DNA of 64,000 nt from Mesoterricola sediminis (lineage in GTDB: Bacteria; Acidobacteriota; Holophagae; Holophagales; Holophagaceae): assembly GCF_030295425.1 (NCBI RefSeq), contig NZ_AP027081.1, positions 3,951,001 to 4,015,000 on the forward strand. Direction: 5' to 3'. Position numbers and translations under genes: made by a program. The notes beneath the pieces were generated by a model. That model was not told the origin of the DNA and searched no databases. It saw only the letters and a program-made list of their open reading frames with translations. Of this stretch, positions 53,676-62,084 are shown piece after piece; the first letter of the stretch is position 1, and every line of letters begins with the position of its first letter.

Positions 53676-53694
53676 GCCGGCCCGGATCCGGAAC

Positions 53695-53726
53695 AAGGGC
53701 CCCGCGCCGCCGGCGCGGGGCCCTTT
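53695..53726. terminator. bidirectional intrinsic terminator
   Basis: 12-bp stem GGGCCCCGCGCC / GGCGCGGGGCCC, 3-nt loop, flanked by AA and TTT, between convergent genes. Confidence 0.82.
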
Positions 53727-53735
53727 CGCGTCCGG

Positions 53736-54356
53736 CTAGAAGATCATCCCGAAGCCGACCCGGAAGTAGTCGGAGGACGGAGGATCGCCGGCGTTGGTGT
53801 CATTCCCGGTGAGGGTCTTGTGGTAGACGCCCTCCACGTTCCAGCGCCAGCGACCGACGTAGCGGAAGCTGTAGCCGTAGCCCACCACCAGGCCCATGCG
53901 GGTCTTGTTGAGGGTCACGTCAGGGTAGTAGGCCGGGTCGTCGTAGCTGCCCGTGAACCGCTCGAAGTCCGCCGAGAGACCGCCGATGAGGTAGCCGCCC
54001 GTGTGGCGAAGGGCGTTGCCGTCCCCCAGGAAGATCTGGGCCTCGCCGGCCAGGCTGAACATGGAGTTCTGCAGGTTGAAGCGGGGATAGCCGGGGTAGT
54101 CCGAGTTCCCCTGGAAGTTCATCCCGTTGATGTCCACCCGGAAGGCGAAGTTCTTGTCCACCGGGAAGCTGGCCATGAGCTGAAGGCCCAGGGCGGCGTC
54201 GTAGGTGTCGCGGGTGCCGTCCCCGTAGGTCTTGCTGCTGAAATCGCCGGTCGGGATGGCCAGGTTGAGGCCGAAGCCGAGGTGGGGCGCCTGGGCTGCC
54301 AGGGGGGCGGCGCCGGCGAGCACCAGGGTTGCGGCGGTGAGAAGGATCTTTTTCAT
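53736..54356 (-). CDS. outer-membrane beta-barrel protein
   Basis: 206 residues from ATG 54356 with GGAGG upstream. Signal peptide ~1-22 (LLTAATLVLAGAAPLAAQA). The mature part alternates as barrel strands with aromatic girdles (GYGYSFRYVGRWRWNVEGVY) and ends in Phe (RVGFGMIF), the outer-membrane assembly signal. Size fits an 8-strand barrel (OmpW/OmpX-like). Ligand unknown. Confidence 0.8.
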   Translation of the reverse strand: MKKILLTAATLVLAGAAPLAAQAPHLGFGLNLAIPTGDFSSKTYGDGTRDTYDAALGLQLMASFPVDKNFAFRVDINGMNFQGNSDYPGYPRFNLQNSMFSLAGEAQIFLGDGNALRHTGGYLIGGLSADFERFTGSYDDPAYYPDVTLNKTRMGLVVGYGYSFRYVGRWRWNVEGVYHKTLTGNDTNAGDPPSSDYFRVGFGMIF

Positions 54357-54520
54357 AGCTGCCTCCATGCATATCGACCAGCCAAACGTATGCCAGGTTG
54401 AAAGGCTCAGCATTCCGGGGAAAAAGGGGCGTCCTGGCGGCCCGGACCATGATGCATTTTGCGTCAAGTGTGGCGAGGGTGGGACAGGGGAAGCTACATT
54501 AGGAAAAAAGGGAGTGGACG

Positions 54521-55276
54521 ATGGCCTGGAAAAAGGACCTGCAGAAACTGAAGGCATCCCTGGGCGCCGAGGACGCGGCGCCCGCCAAGCCGGCGCCGCC
54601 CCCCAAGGCCAAGCCCCAGGAGTTCCGGCCCCTGGCCGAGGAGGACGCGGTCTTCCTCAGCGCCATGGGCCACCGCCCCGCGCGGCCCAAGGCGGTGCCC
54701 CTGGAGCCCGCGCCCGCGGCCGAAGCGCCCGCGCCGCCCCCGCCCCCGCCCCAGGACCCCGGGGCCGACTTCACCGCCGCCATGGGGGACCTGAAGGGCC
54801 TCGTGTCCCTGCCCGAGCGCGGCCCCGGCGCCGCGAAGCCCCGTCCCGCCCAGCCGGCGAAGCCCGAGCCCACGCCCCGGGCGGCAGCGCCGGTCCCGCC
54901 CCCGGCCCCCACCCCGGCCCCGCAGCCCGCGCCGGAACCGGCGCCGGCCCCCGCCCAGGCCCAGCCCGTCCAGATCAACCTCGCCGCCGGCATGGCCATC
55001 GAGGTGGACGGCGCCCTGGACCTCAAGGGGCACGGCCGGGGCGACGCCGAGGAGCGGCTCAAGGAGCGGATCCTGGACGGGCAGGCCCTGGGCTGGCGCT
55101 CGCTGCACGTGGTGCTCGGCACCTCCGAGGACCTTCGGGCCATGCTCCTGGACGTCCTGCGCGGCCCTTCCGGGGCGCGGGTCTCCCGCTACGCCCAGGC
55201 CCCGATCCCCATGGGGGGGAGCCAGGCGTGGATCCTGTACTTCCGCGGCCTGGGCAATCCCGGCGAAGGGGCCTGA
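54521..55276 (+). CDS. Smr-like domain protein with Pro/Ala-rich linker
   Basis: 251 residues. The N-terminal (~1-60) is helical and a Pro/Ala-rich linker fills ~60-150. The C-terminal ~90 residues resemble an Smr domain (LDLKGHGRGDAEERLKERIL, then SLHVVLGTSEDLRAMLLDVL and QAWILYFR). The catalytic-type HGKG loop of Smr nucleases reads LGTS here, so cleavage activity is doubtful. A role in nucleic-acid binding is likely by family. A TACATT -10-like hexamer precedes the gene. Confidence 0.65.
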   Translation: MAWKKDLQKLKASLGAEDAAPAKPAPPPKAKPQEFRPLAEEDAVFLSAMGHRPARPKAVPLEPAPAAEAPAPPPPPPQDPGADFTAAMGDLKGLVSLPERGPGAAKPRPAQPAKPEPTPRAAAPVPPPAPTPAPQPAPEPAPAPAQAQPVQINLAAGMAIEVDGALDLKGHGRGDAEERLKERILDGQALGWRSLHVVLGTSEDLRAMLLDVLRGPSGARVSRYAQAPIPMGGSQAWILYFRGLGNPGEGA

Positions 55277-55284
55277 GGGGGCTT

Positions 55285-55313
55285 TTTCCAAACCTTGCGA
55301 GACAGGGCATAAT
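55285..55313 (+). promoter_or_regulatory. candidate promoter of LysM gene
   Basis: TTTCCA (55285-55290), 17-bp spacer, CATAAT (55308-55313). A second TATAAT at 55342-55347 lacks a recognisable -35. Confidence 0.35.
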
Positions 55314-55374
55314 AACTGAGGCATACCTGCCCACCCTGTCCTATAATCCCCATCAACCTCCATGGGAGAACCTG

Positions 55375-56565
55375 ATGCATAAGCGGAACCGGCTACATGC
55401 GTTTGCGGTTATCTCTTGTCTGGCCATGGCGCTCGCCGCCTCTGCCCAGGAGACCGCGCGGCAGTCCGGGAACAGCACCGCCCCGGCCGCTGAGCCCGTG
55501 AAGGTCGCCGCGCATTCCTCGCGCTGGGACTATCCCAAGGAGATCAGCCCCGCCGCGGGGCAGAAGGTGCACATCGTCGAGAAGGGCGACACGCTCTGGG
55601 ATCTCGGCGCGCGCTACCTGGGCAATCCCTTCGCCTGGCCCCAGATCTGGGAGCTCAACAAGTGGGTGAAGGATCCCCACTGGATCTACCCCGGCGACCC
55701 CATCCTCATCGACGTCTCCAGGTCCGCCGTGGCGCCGGGCCGCGAGCAGGACGCCGCGACCGCCGAGGTCACCGCCCTCAGGCCCGACGTGCGCCGTCTC
55801 AACAAGCCCGTCCAGGACGAGTTCGGCTACTCCTTCCAGGATTTCATCCAGCTTCCCTTCATCGCGCCCCAGGGCGCCGACGCCTACTTCAAGGAGAACC
55901 GCGCCTTCCCGATCCAGGGCCACCAGGCCTGGGAGCGCAGCATCCTCGCCGACGGCGACACCGTCTACCTGAAGGGCGGTTCCGACCAGGGCGCCAAGGT
56001 CGGCGACCGGCTCGTCGTGACCAAGGTCCTCAGCCGCAAGTTCCACCATCCCGATGACCACTCCCGGAAGGGCCTCCTGGGCGACGTCCTCCAGCAGGAG
56101 GGCGTGGTCCGCATCGTGACCGTCTACCCCGACGCCTCCGTGGCCGTCATCGAGCACGCCCTGGACGGCATCTACGAGGGCGCCCACGCCGTGCCCTTCA
56201 CGGAGCCCGCGAACATCGTCGCCAAGCCCCGGACCGACATCGGCAGCCCCGTGCCCCTGAAGGATCCCCTCGCCAAGGTGATCTTCGTGCGGGAGGACCG
56301 GCCCGTGGGCGGCGCCGGCGACCTCGTCATCATCGACCAGGGCGCCCGCCACGGCCTCAAGGTGGGCGAGATCCTGATCAGCGCCCGCCGGCGGACCCTC
56401 GCCAACGCCGGGGTCTTCGTCAACCCGAAGAAGGAGGCCGGCAAGCCCTCCACCAACTACTACCTCGGCCAGATGATGGTGGTCCGCACCGAGCAGGACA
56501 CCGCCACCTGCCGCCTCCTCCGCACCCGCGAAGAGGTCATGGTGGGCGACATCGCCACCCGCTAG
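55375..56565 (+). CDS. exported LysM-domain protein
   Basis: 396 residues from ATG 55375 with GGGAGAA upstream. Signal peptide ~1-25 (VISCLAMALAASAQ). A LysM domain at ~62-115 (HIVEKGDTLWDLGARYLGNP ... IYPGDPILI) binds peptidoglycan. The rest (~170-396) is beta-rich, with repeating GDxVYLKG / GDRLVV / GDLVIIDQG elements like a bacterial surface-anchoring or flagella-related protein. Likely an envelope-bound structural factor. Confidence 0.85.
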   Translation: MHKRNRLHAFAVISCLAMALAASAQETARQSGNSTAPAAEPVKVAAHSSRWDYPKEISPAAGQKVHIVEKGDTLWDLGARYLGNPFAWPQIWELNKWVKDPHWIYPGDPILIDVSRSAVAPGREQDAATAEVTALRPDVRRLNKPVQDEFGYSFQDFIQLPFIAPQGADAYFKENRAFPIQGHQAWERSILADGDTVYLKGGSDQGAKVGDRLVVTKVLSRKFHHPDDHSRKGLLGDVLQQEGVVRIVTVYPDASVAVIEHALDGIYEGAHAVPFTEPANIVAKPRTDIGSPVPLKDPLAKVIFVREDRPVGGAGDLVIIDQGARHGLKVGEILISARRRTLANAGVFVNPKKEAGKPSTNYYLGQMMVVRTEQDTATCRLLRTREEVMVGDIATR

Positions 56566-56585
56566 GCGGACATGACGTCCGGACA

Positions 56586-56611
56586 GGCCGCGCCCCCGGG
56601 CGCGGCCTTTT
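56586..56611 (+). terminator. intrinsic terminator
   Basis: GGCCGCGCCC / GGGCGCGGCC stem followed by TTTT, 20 bp after the LysM gene stop. Confidence 0.88.
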
Positions 56612-56617
56612 CGCGCC

Positions 56618-57187
56618 TCAGGCCGGACGGAGCTCCACCACCTGCCGGTCGCCCCGGGTGGGCAGGTGGTAGGGATGGGAAACGGCCGTCCAACCGGCTG
56701 GCGGCACCTCGGCCCCGGCCTTGAGGGCCAGGAAGGGCGCCCCGGACAGGCCGTGGCGCTGCCACCAGCCCAGGAGGAGCTCGAGGGTGCCCACGGCCTT
56801 GGCGACGCCCAGGGCCGCGCCCAGGGGCGGGAGGGCCTCGGCCCGGCCGACGGAGGGCCGCAGGTTGGTCAGCCCCAGTTCCAGGGCCACCTGGCGCACG
56901 AAGGCGATCTTCTTGTGGGCCTTGTCCACCGCGTGCACGGTCAAATCCGGGCGAGCGAGCGCCAGGACCACGGCGGGAATGCCCATGCCGGTCCCGAAAT
57001 CGACCACGGCCGCGCCTTTCGGCACCCGGTCCAGGAAGGGCAGCAGGACCGCCGAATCCAGGATCAGTTCCTCGAATCGCGCCTCCGGCTCCAGGGAGGT
57101 CAGGGCGTGGGTGCGGTTCCAGCGGTCCAGGAGGGCCAGGTAGGCCTCGACGGGGGCCGCCAGGCGGGAGGGGAGGGTCGGTTCCAT
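56618..57187 (-). CDS. rsmG: 16S rRNA (guanine-527-N7)-methyltransferase
   Basis: 189 residues from ATG 57187. Class I SAM fold: VVDFGTGMGIPAVVLALARP (motif I, ~64-83), HAVDKAHKKIAFVRQV and a C-terminal QVVELRP. Pattern and length match RsmG/GidB (slightly short). It methylates G527 of 16S rRNA; loss gives low-level streptomycin resistance. The acidic motif normally D/N-x-G is DFGTGMG. Divergent from ybeY with an AT-rich gap. Confidence 0.85.
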   Translation of the reverse strand: MEPTLPSRLAAPVEAYLALLDRWNRTHALTSLEPEARFEELILDSAVLLPFLDRVPKGAAVVDFGTGMGIPAVVLALARPDLTVHAVDKAHKKIAFVRQVALELGLTNLRPSVGRAEALPPLGAALGVAKAVGTLELLLGWWQRHGLSGAPFLALKAGAEVPPAGWTAVSHPYHLPTRGDRQVVELRPA

Positions 57188-57360
57188 GGATCCAAGATAC
57201 CCGCAGACACGGAAAGAATGGGTCCTGATGGTAAATTTCCCATATTTTACATGACCCAGAAATGAAAAAATCACCGAATAAAAAGAGGTTCATTGCGGAA
57301 TTCAAATGACACGGAAAATGCGCAACATACGCTTGGAATGCCTCGATACGAACCCGGCCG

Positions 57361-57389
57361 TTGACTTCGGAATAATTGGCTTGAATACT
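57361..57389 (+). promoter_or_regulatory. promoter of ybeY
   Basis: TTGACT (57361-57366), 17-bp spacer, AATACT (57384-57389), 38 bp upstream of the start. The surrounding gap (57188-57426, about 240 bp) is unusually AT-rich for this genome and otherwise empty. Confidence 0.6.
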
Positions 57390-57426
57390 GTTCATGTATT
57401 GCAAGATCTCATTCAGCGGAGAACCT

Positions 57427-58161
57427 ATGGGCACGGCGGAAAAGGCTTTTAAGATCGATTGGTCCAGCCGGAGCAAACTGAGGGGCCCGGGCGAGAAGTC
57501 CCTCGGAGACTTGGTTTCCAGGCTGAGGGACCGCCTTGCCCCCACCGCCGAAGGGGTTTCCATCTCCTACGTGGATGACCGCGTGATGCGGAAGTACAAC
57601 CGGGAACACCGCCAGATCAACCAGACCACGGATGTCCTGAGTTTCCCCGCAAATCCCGAAAAAGGTGCGTTCCAGCACCTGGGCGATCTGGTCATCAGCC
57701 TCCCGACGGCTGAAAAAATGGCCAAGAAGCTCGGCGTCAGCCGCCGCCGCGAGGTCGAGACCCTCATCATCCACGGCTTCCTCCACCTGTGCGGCTACGA
57801 CCACGAGCAGGACGGGGGGGAGATGCTGGCCCTCCAGGCCGAACTGGAGCGGACCCTCCTGGAATCCGACCCCCTGCCCATGGCCGTGAAGCGCGGCCGC
57901 AAGCCCGGGAGCAAGGTCAAGCAGCTGAAGGACGGCAGCCGGGTGGTCGTCACCGGGCGCGCCGCCAGCGCCCTGGTCCGCCGCGAGGAGGCCCGGAAGG
58001 CGAAGCCCGCCCCCAAGAAGGCCGACAAGCCTGCCAAGAAGGTCGCGGAGAAGCCGCGCCGCGCGCCGGGCCGTCCCCGCAAGACCGCCGAGGCCCCCGC
58101 GGCCCCCCGCCGCGCTCCCCGGCGCAAGCGTCCGCCTCTCCGCTCGGGGATCCTGGGCTGA
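57427..58161 (+). CDS. ybeY: endoribonuclease YbeY with long basic C-terminal tail
   Basis: 244 residues from ATG 57427 (GGAGAACCT upstream). Residues ~1-140 are YbeY, with zinc site H116/H120/H126 in HGFLHLCGYDHEQD. YbeY matures 16S rRNA and aids ribosome quality control. The remaining ~100 residues are a Lys/Arg/Ala/Pro tail (RGRKPGSKVKQ, KKADKPAKKVAEKPRRAPGR, GRPRKT, RRKRPP) containing AT-hook-like GRPRK. Typical YbeY proteins are ~150 residues, so the tail is an addition that probably binds RNA or DNA. Confidence 0.88.
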   Translation: MGTAEKAFKIDWSSRSKLRGPGEKSLGDLVSRLRDRLAPTAEGVSISYVDDRVMRKYNREHRQINQTTDVLSFPANPEKGAFQHLGDLVISLPTAEKMAKKLGVSRRREVETLIIHGFLHLCGYDHEQDGGEMLALQAELERTLLESDPLPMAVKRGRKPGSKVKQLKDGSRVVVTGRAASALVRREEARKAKPAPKKADKPAKKVAEKPRRAPGRPRKTAEAPAAPRRAPRRKRPPLRSGILG

Positions 58162-58163
58162 AA

Positions 58164-58188
58164 CCCGTTCTGGAAACAGGGCTTTTTT
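58164..58188 (+). terminator. possible intrinsic terminator
   Basis: CCCGTT pairs with AAC(A)GGG (one bulge) and is followed by six T, directly after the ybeY stop. Confidence 0.5.
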
Positions 58189-58238
58189 CCTTGTAAGATA
58201 GGCGTTCGGCCGTTTTCCGGCCTACGACGGGAGCCCCT

Positions 58239-58958
58239 GTGCTGAACCTCCTGATGGGCCTTGGCGTTGCCATCGCCGTTGTCCTCGTCTTCGCCCTTCT
58301 GAAGGTCACCCTCTGGGTCGGACTTCCCCTGGGCCTGGTGGCGGGCATCGCCATGTTCATCTGGCGGGGACGGGTCATCCAGCAGCGCCTGGAAGCCATC
58401 TTCAACCGAGCGGGCGAGCTGATGAAGAAGCAGCAGTTCGATCCCGCCATCGAGGTCATGAAGGAAGGCTACGCCCTGGCCCCCTACCAGTTCATGATCA
58501 AGGGCTCCATCGACGGCCAGATCGGCGTCGTCCAGTACGTGCGCAAGAAGCACGAGGAGGCCGAGCCCCTGCTCAAGGCCGCCAGCTACCAGCACTACAT
58601 CGCCAAGGCCATGCTGGGCATCCTGCAGTGGAAGCGCGGGGAGAAGAAGCAGGCCCGGGAGACCTTCAAGCTCGCCCTCAAGGCCGGGCGCAAGGAGAGC
58701 CTCCTCTATGGCATCTACGCCTATGTCCTCTGCGAGATGAAGGAGCGGGACGAGGCCATCGCGATCCTCAACCAGGGCATCAAGGTCTGCGAGGGCGACG
58801 AGCGCCTCGTCACCAACCGCAACGCCCTCCAGAACAACAAGCCCATGAAGATGAAGGTCTATGGCGAGCAGTGGTACCAGTTCATGCTGGAGCGCCCCGT
58901 GATCCGCCAGGAACCGCCTCCCTTCGCCCGGGTGTCCAAGCGCGCCATCCGGGGCTGA
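58239..58958 (+). CDS. TPR-repeat membrane protein
   Basis: 239 residues from GTG 58239. One or two N-terminal hydrophobic helices (~5-45) anchor it. The rest is TPR-like: EAEPLLKAASYQHYIAKAML, GEKKQARETFKLALKAGR, ERDEAIAILNQGIKVC. TPRs mediate protein contacts; the partner is unknown. It precedes the YebC gene by 25 bp and may be cotranscribed with it. Confidence 0.75.
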   Translation: MLNLLMGLGVAIAVVLVFALLKVTLWVGLPLGLVAGIAMFIWRGRVIQQRLEAIFNRAGELMKKQQFDPAIEVMKEGYALAPYQFMIKGSIDGQIGVVQYVRKKHEEAEPLLKAASYQHYIAKAMLGILQWKRGEKKQARETFKLALKAGRKESLLYGIYAYVLCEMKERDEAIAILNQGIKVCEGDERLVTNRNALQNNKPMKMKVYGEQWYQFMLERPVIRQEPPPFARVSKRAIRG

Positions 58959-58983
58959 TTTCCCTTACCTCACGGAGTAGACG

Positions 58984-59715
58984 ATGTCCGGCCACAATAA
59001 ATGGTCCACGATCAAGCACAAGAAGGGCGCCCTTGACGCCAAGCGGGGAAAGATCTTCACCCGCGTCCTGAAGGAGATCACGGTCGCGGCCCGCCTGGGA
59101 GGCGGGGATGTGGCCGCCAATCCCCGGCTGCGCCTGGCCGTTGACCAGGCCAAGGCCAACAACATGCCCAAGGAGAACTGGGAGCGCGCCATCAAGAAGG
59201 GCACCGGCGAACTCGAGGGCGTGAGCTACGAAGAGGTGACCTACGAAGGCTACGGTCCCGGCGGCGTGGCCATCCTGGTGGACGCCCTCACCGACAACAA
59301 GAACCGCACCACCCCCGAGATCCGCTCCTACTTCGCCAAGTTCGGCAGCGAGCTGGGCGCGGCGAACTCGGTGTCCTACATGTTCGCCAAGCAGGGCCAG
59401 ATCGTCGTCGACCCCGAGGTCTCCGAGGACAAGGTCATGGAAGTGGCCCTCGAGGCCGGCGCGGACGACGTGAAGAACGAGGACGGCGCCTGGGTCATCA
59501 CCACCGATCCCGCCAACTACCAGGTCGTCAAGGACGCCGTCGACGCCGCGGGCCTCCCCGTCATCGAGTCCGGCATCATCCGCGCCTCCGCGGTGCGCGT
59601 CGACATGAACAACGACAAGCTCAAGAGCTTCCTCAAGCTCGTCGACCTCCTGGAGGACAACGACGACGTCCAGGACGTCTGGCACAACGCCGACTACGAC
59701 GATCCCGAGGAGTAG
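58984..59715 (+). CDS. YebC/PmpR-family protein
   Basis: 243 residues, full-length, opening with the diagnostic MSGHNKWSTIKHKKGALDAK and containing YEGYGPGGVAILV. Family members were named as transcriptional regulators; recent work links YebC2-type members to ribosomes at proline stretches. The sequence alone does not tell which role applies. No acid-binding motif is missing; tail is acidic (DYDDPEE). Confidence 0.93.
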   Translation: MSGHNKWSTIKHKKGALDAKRGKIFTRVLKEITVAARLGGGDVAANPRLRLAVDQAKANNMPKENWERAIKKGTGELEGVSYEEVTYEGYGPGGVAILVDALTDNKNRTTPEIRSYFAKFGSELGAANSVSYMFAKQGQIVVDPEVSEDKVMEVALEAGADDVKNEDGAWVITTDPANYQVVKDAVDAAGLPVIESGIIRASAVRVDMNNDKLKSFLKLVDLLEDNDDVQDVWHNADYDDPEE

Positions 59716-59734
59716 CGCGCCTGGCGCGACTGGA

Positions 59735-59758
59735 GCGGGGCGGCTTCGGCCGCCCCGC
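59735..59758. terminator. TTCG-loop bidirectional hairpin
   Basis: GCGGGGCGGC / GCCGCCCCGC stem with TTCG tetraloop, between the convergent YebC and MotB-like genes. Confidence 0.72.
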
Positions 59759-59759
59759 T

Positions 59760-60422
59760 TCATTTGCGCTCGGAGGGCCGCTGGAAGCGGAACATCACCC
59801 GGCGCTGCAGGGCCCGGCCCTCCGGCGTGTCCGGATTGCCCTCGAGCTGGCTGTCGCCGTGGGCCTCGGCGGCCAGGATGGCGGGGTCCATGCCCAGGGC
59901 GGCGAGGGCCCGCACCACGGCCTGGGCCCGCTGGCCGCTCAGGTCGAGGGGGTCCTGGGCCCGCCCCCGCTCCCCCTGGGCGGTGTGCCCCTCGCAGACC
60001 AGGGTGTAGCCGGGGTACTGGATGGTGATCTCCGTGATCCTGCGCAGCATGGCCTCGTAGGTCGGATCGATGGCGGTGCTCCCCTCGGGGAAGAGGACGC
60101 CGCCCCGGAACTTGACGACCTGCAGGCGGACCCCGGCGTCCTGCCCCTCCACGGGGCGGATGTCGGCGAGGAGCTTCTCCAGGTCCCCGGCCTGCTCCGG
60201 CGCGATGCCCTGGTGCCCGGGGAGGATGCCCTCCCCCTTGGCGCCCAGCTCGACCTGGAGGGCCAGGAGCACGTCCTTGATCTTGCGCTGGTCCTGGCTG
60301 GTGAGGCCGTAGATCACGGCGAAGAACGCCATGAGCTGCACCATCAGGTCGGCGAAGGTGATGAGCCAGAGGCTCTCGTAGTCGTCCTTCCGGCGCTGGA
60401 AGCGTCCGAGGACCTTAGCCAT
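59760..60422 (-). CDS. motB: MotB-like flagellar stator / OmpA-domain protein
   Basis: 220 residues. A single N-terminal helix (~18-38, WLITFADLMVQLMAFFAVIY) contains D25, the proton/sodium-carrying Asp of MotB. The C-terminal OmpA-like domain (~100-215) has CEGHTAQGE and DLSGQRAQAVVRAL, which binds peptidoglycan. It pairs with the overlapping MotA-like gene upstream to make a stator unit. Without other flagellar genes here, an ExbD-like or gliding role is not excluded. Confidence 0.85.
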   Translation of the reverse strand: MAKVLGRFQRRKDDYESLWLITFADLMVQLMAFFAVIYGLTSQDQRKIKDVLLALQVELGAKGEGILPGHQGIAPEQAGDLEKLLADIRPVEGQDAGVRLQVVKFRGGVLFPEGSTAIDPTYEAMLRRITEITIQYPGYTLVCEGHTAQGERGRAQDPLDLSGQRAQAVVRALAALGMDPAILAAEAHGDSQLEGNPDTPEGRALQRRVMFRFQRPSERK

Positions 60423-61185
60423 TGGATCCGCCCGCCCTGCGCGTCCTGAACTCGGGGGCCAGGAAGGCGTTGAGGGCCTCCTCCAGCTGGCCGGGGTTCA
60501 TCTCGTCCCGGATGCCCAGGATGCCCTCGAGCATGAGCCGGCGGGTCTGGAGCTCCTCGCGGGAGCGGAGCTCGAGCTTGCCGGAGATGGGCAGGGCGAT
60601 GAGGTAGGCGATGACCGCGCCGTAGAGGGTGGACAGGAGGGAGAGGGCCATGCCGTGGCCGATGCCGCTGGGGTCCTTCAGGCTCACGAAGAGGTGCACC
60701 ATGCCGATGAGGGTGCCCACCATGCCGAAGCTGGGGGCCGCCGAGGCGATGAACCGGAAGATCTCCTGCCCGAGCGTGTGCCGCTCGAAGGTCGTCTGGA
60801 TCTCCTGGGCGAGCACGTCGTGGATGTGGTCGCGGGAGACCCGGTCCACCACCATCCGGATGCCCTGGGCCATGAAGGCGTCGGAGGGCAGGTGCTTCTC
60901 CAGCCCCAGGACGCCCTCGCGCCGGGCCCGCTGGGAGAGGCCCACCAGCTCGTTGACGATCTCCCGGCTGGTGCGGGTGTGGGTGAGGAAGGCCCGGGAG
61001 GCCACGGCGAAGGCGGACCGCACGTTCGAGAGGGGGAAGCGGATCATGGTGGAGGCGATGACGCCCCCCAGCACCACGACGAGGCTTTCCGGATGCAGGA
61101 AGATCCTCGGGTTGGGCCCGATGGAGATGGCCGTGACCAGGAGGGCCAGGCCCAGCAGCAAGCCGATCAGCGTTCCCCGGTCCAT
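60415..61185 (-). CDS. motA: MotA-like flagellar stator protein
   Basis: 256 residues, four helices (~6-24, 33-50, ~150-172, ~182-202). The MotA/ExbB pattern includes PESLVVVLGGVIASTMIRFP and APSFGMVGTLIGMVHLFVSL with TLYGAVIAYLIALPI. It forms the ion-conducting part of the stator with MotB, driving flagellar rotation. It overlaps motB by 8 bp, so the two are translationally coupled. Confidence 0.88.
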   Translation of the reverse strand: MDRGTLIGLLLGLALLVTAISIGPNPRIFLHPESLVVVLGGVIASTMIRFPLSNVRSAFAVASRAFLTHTRTSREIVNELVGLSQRARREGVLGLEKHLPSDAFMAQGIRMVVDRVSRDHIHDVLAQEIQTTFERHTLGQEIFRFIASAAPSFGMVGTLIGMVHLFVSLKDPSGIGHGMALSLLSTLYGAVIAYLIALPISGKLELRSREELQTRRLMLEGILGIRDEMNPGQLEEALNAFLAPEFRTRRAGGSNG

Positions 61186-61232
61186 GTGCGCCTCAAGTGG
61201 TTTCTTGACAGAGGCAGGTTATCAAGAAAAGG

Positions 61233-62084
61233 TCATGCCGGAACGGCGAGTCCCGGCGGAAAGCCCATGCAGAGCCTCACCATGGCGATGGTCGGGTCGA
61301 CGCTGCCGTCCCGCCGGCGGATGGTGATGTCCGGGGCGCGCACCGGGAAGCCCGCGGCGGCGTCGAAGCCCTCGGGGAGGTCCTCCTTCCGGCAGCCGGC
61401 GAAGAGGCCCAGCCCGTAAGGGTCCCCGTCCTTGAAGATCACGTCCTGGCGCCGCATCAGCAGCAGGCCGGCCTCGCGGTAGGCCCGCTCCGCGCGGGGG
61501 ATCTGGTCCAGCGGGAAGACCGTGGCGAATATCCCGCCCGGCGCCAGGATCCGGGCCGCGGCCTTGGCGTAGTCCCCAATCTCCCCCCGCACCTCCAGGC
61601 GCGCGGGGATGGCCTGGGGATGGGCGGCCTCCACCTTGGTGCCCAGCGGCCAGTACGGCGGCGTCCCGGTCACCAGGTCGAAGGGGGCCTCGCCCGCGAG
61701 GACGGAGGGGTCGCGCAGGTCCCCCTCGTGGATGGTGACCCGGTCCTCGAGGCCGTTGTAGGCCATGGTCTTGCGGGCCAGGCGCGCCGAGATGTCCTGG
61801 GCCTCGACCGTGTGGATGCGGGCCCCGGGACAGCGCCAGGCCATGGAGACGGCCACGCTCCCGATGCCCGAGCCCAGGTCGGCGATGCGGTCGGCGCGGG
61901 GGCACCACGAGGTGCCGTACCACGCGGCGAGGATGTCGTCGGTGGAGAAGCGGTGGCCCCGGCGGTACTGGAAGATGCGGTAGTGGCCGCAGATGTAGTC
62001 GAGGGTCTCCCCCTCCTCCGGCTCGAGGCCCCCGGGCGGCAAGGGCCCCGGGCGGGTCCAGCCCTTAAACGTCGCTGCCGTCAT
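61233..62084 (-). CDS. TrmN6-like SAM-dependent methyltransferase
   Basis: 283 residues. An RGHRFSTDDILAAWYG opening is followed by motif I ADLGSGIGSVAVSMAWRCPG (~67-86), HTVEAQDISARLARKTMAYN and motif IV TGTPPYWPLGTK (NPPY-like, here TPPY). This is the pattern of tRNA1(Val) A37-N6 methyltransferase (TrmN6/YfiC). The Asn to Thr change in the catalytic motif makes N6-adenine activity less certain. It overlaps scpB by 20 bp. Confidence 0.75.
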   Translation of the reverse strand: MTAATFKGWTRPGPLPPGGLEPEEGETLDYICGHYRIFQYRRGHRFSTDDILAAWYGTSWCPRADRIADLGSGIGSVAVSMAWRCPGARIHTVEAQDISARLARKTMAYNGLEDRVTIHEGDLRDPSVLAGEAPFDLVTGTPPYWPLGTKVEAAHPQAIPARLEVRGEIGDYAKAAARILAPGGIFATVFPLDQIPRAERAYREAGLLLMRRQDVIFKDGDPYGLGLFAGCRKEDLPEGFDAAAGFPVRAPDITIRRRDGSVDPTIAMVRLCMGFPPGLAVPA

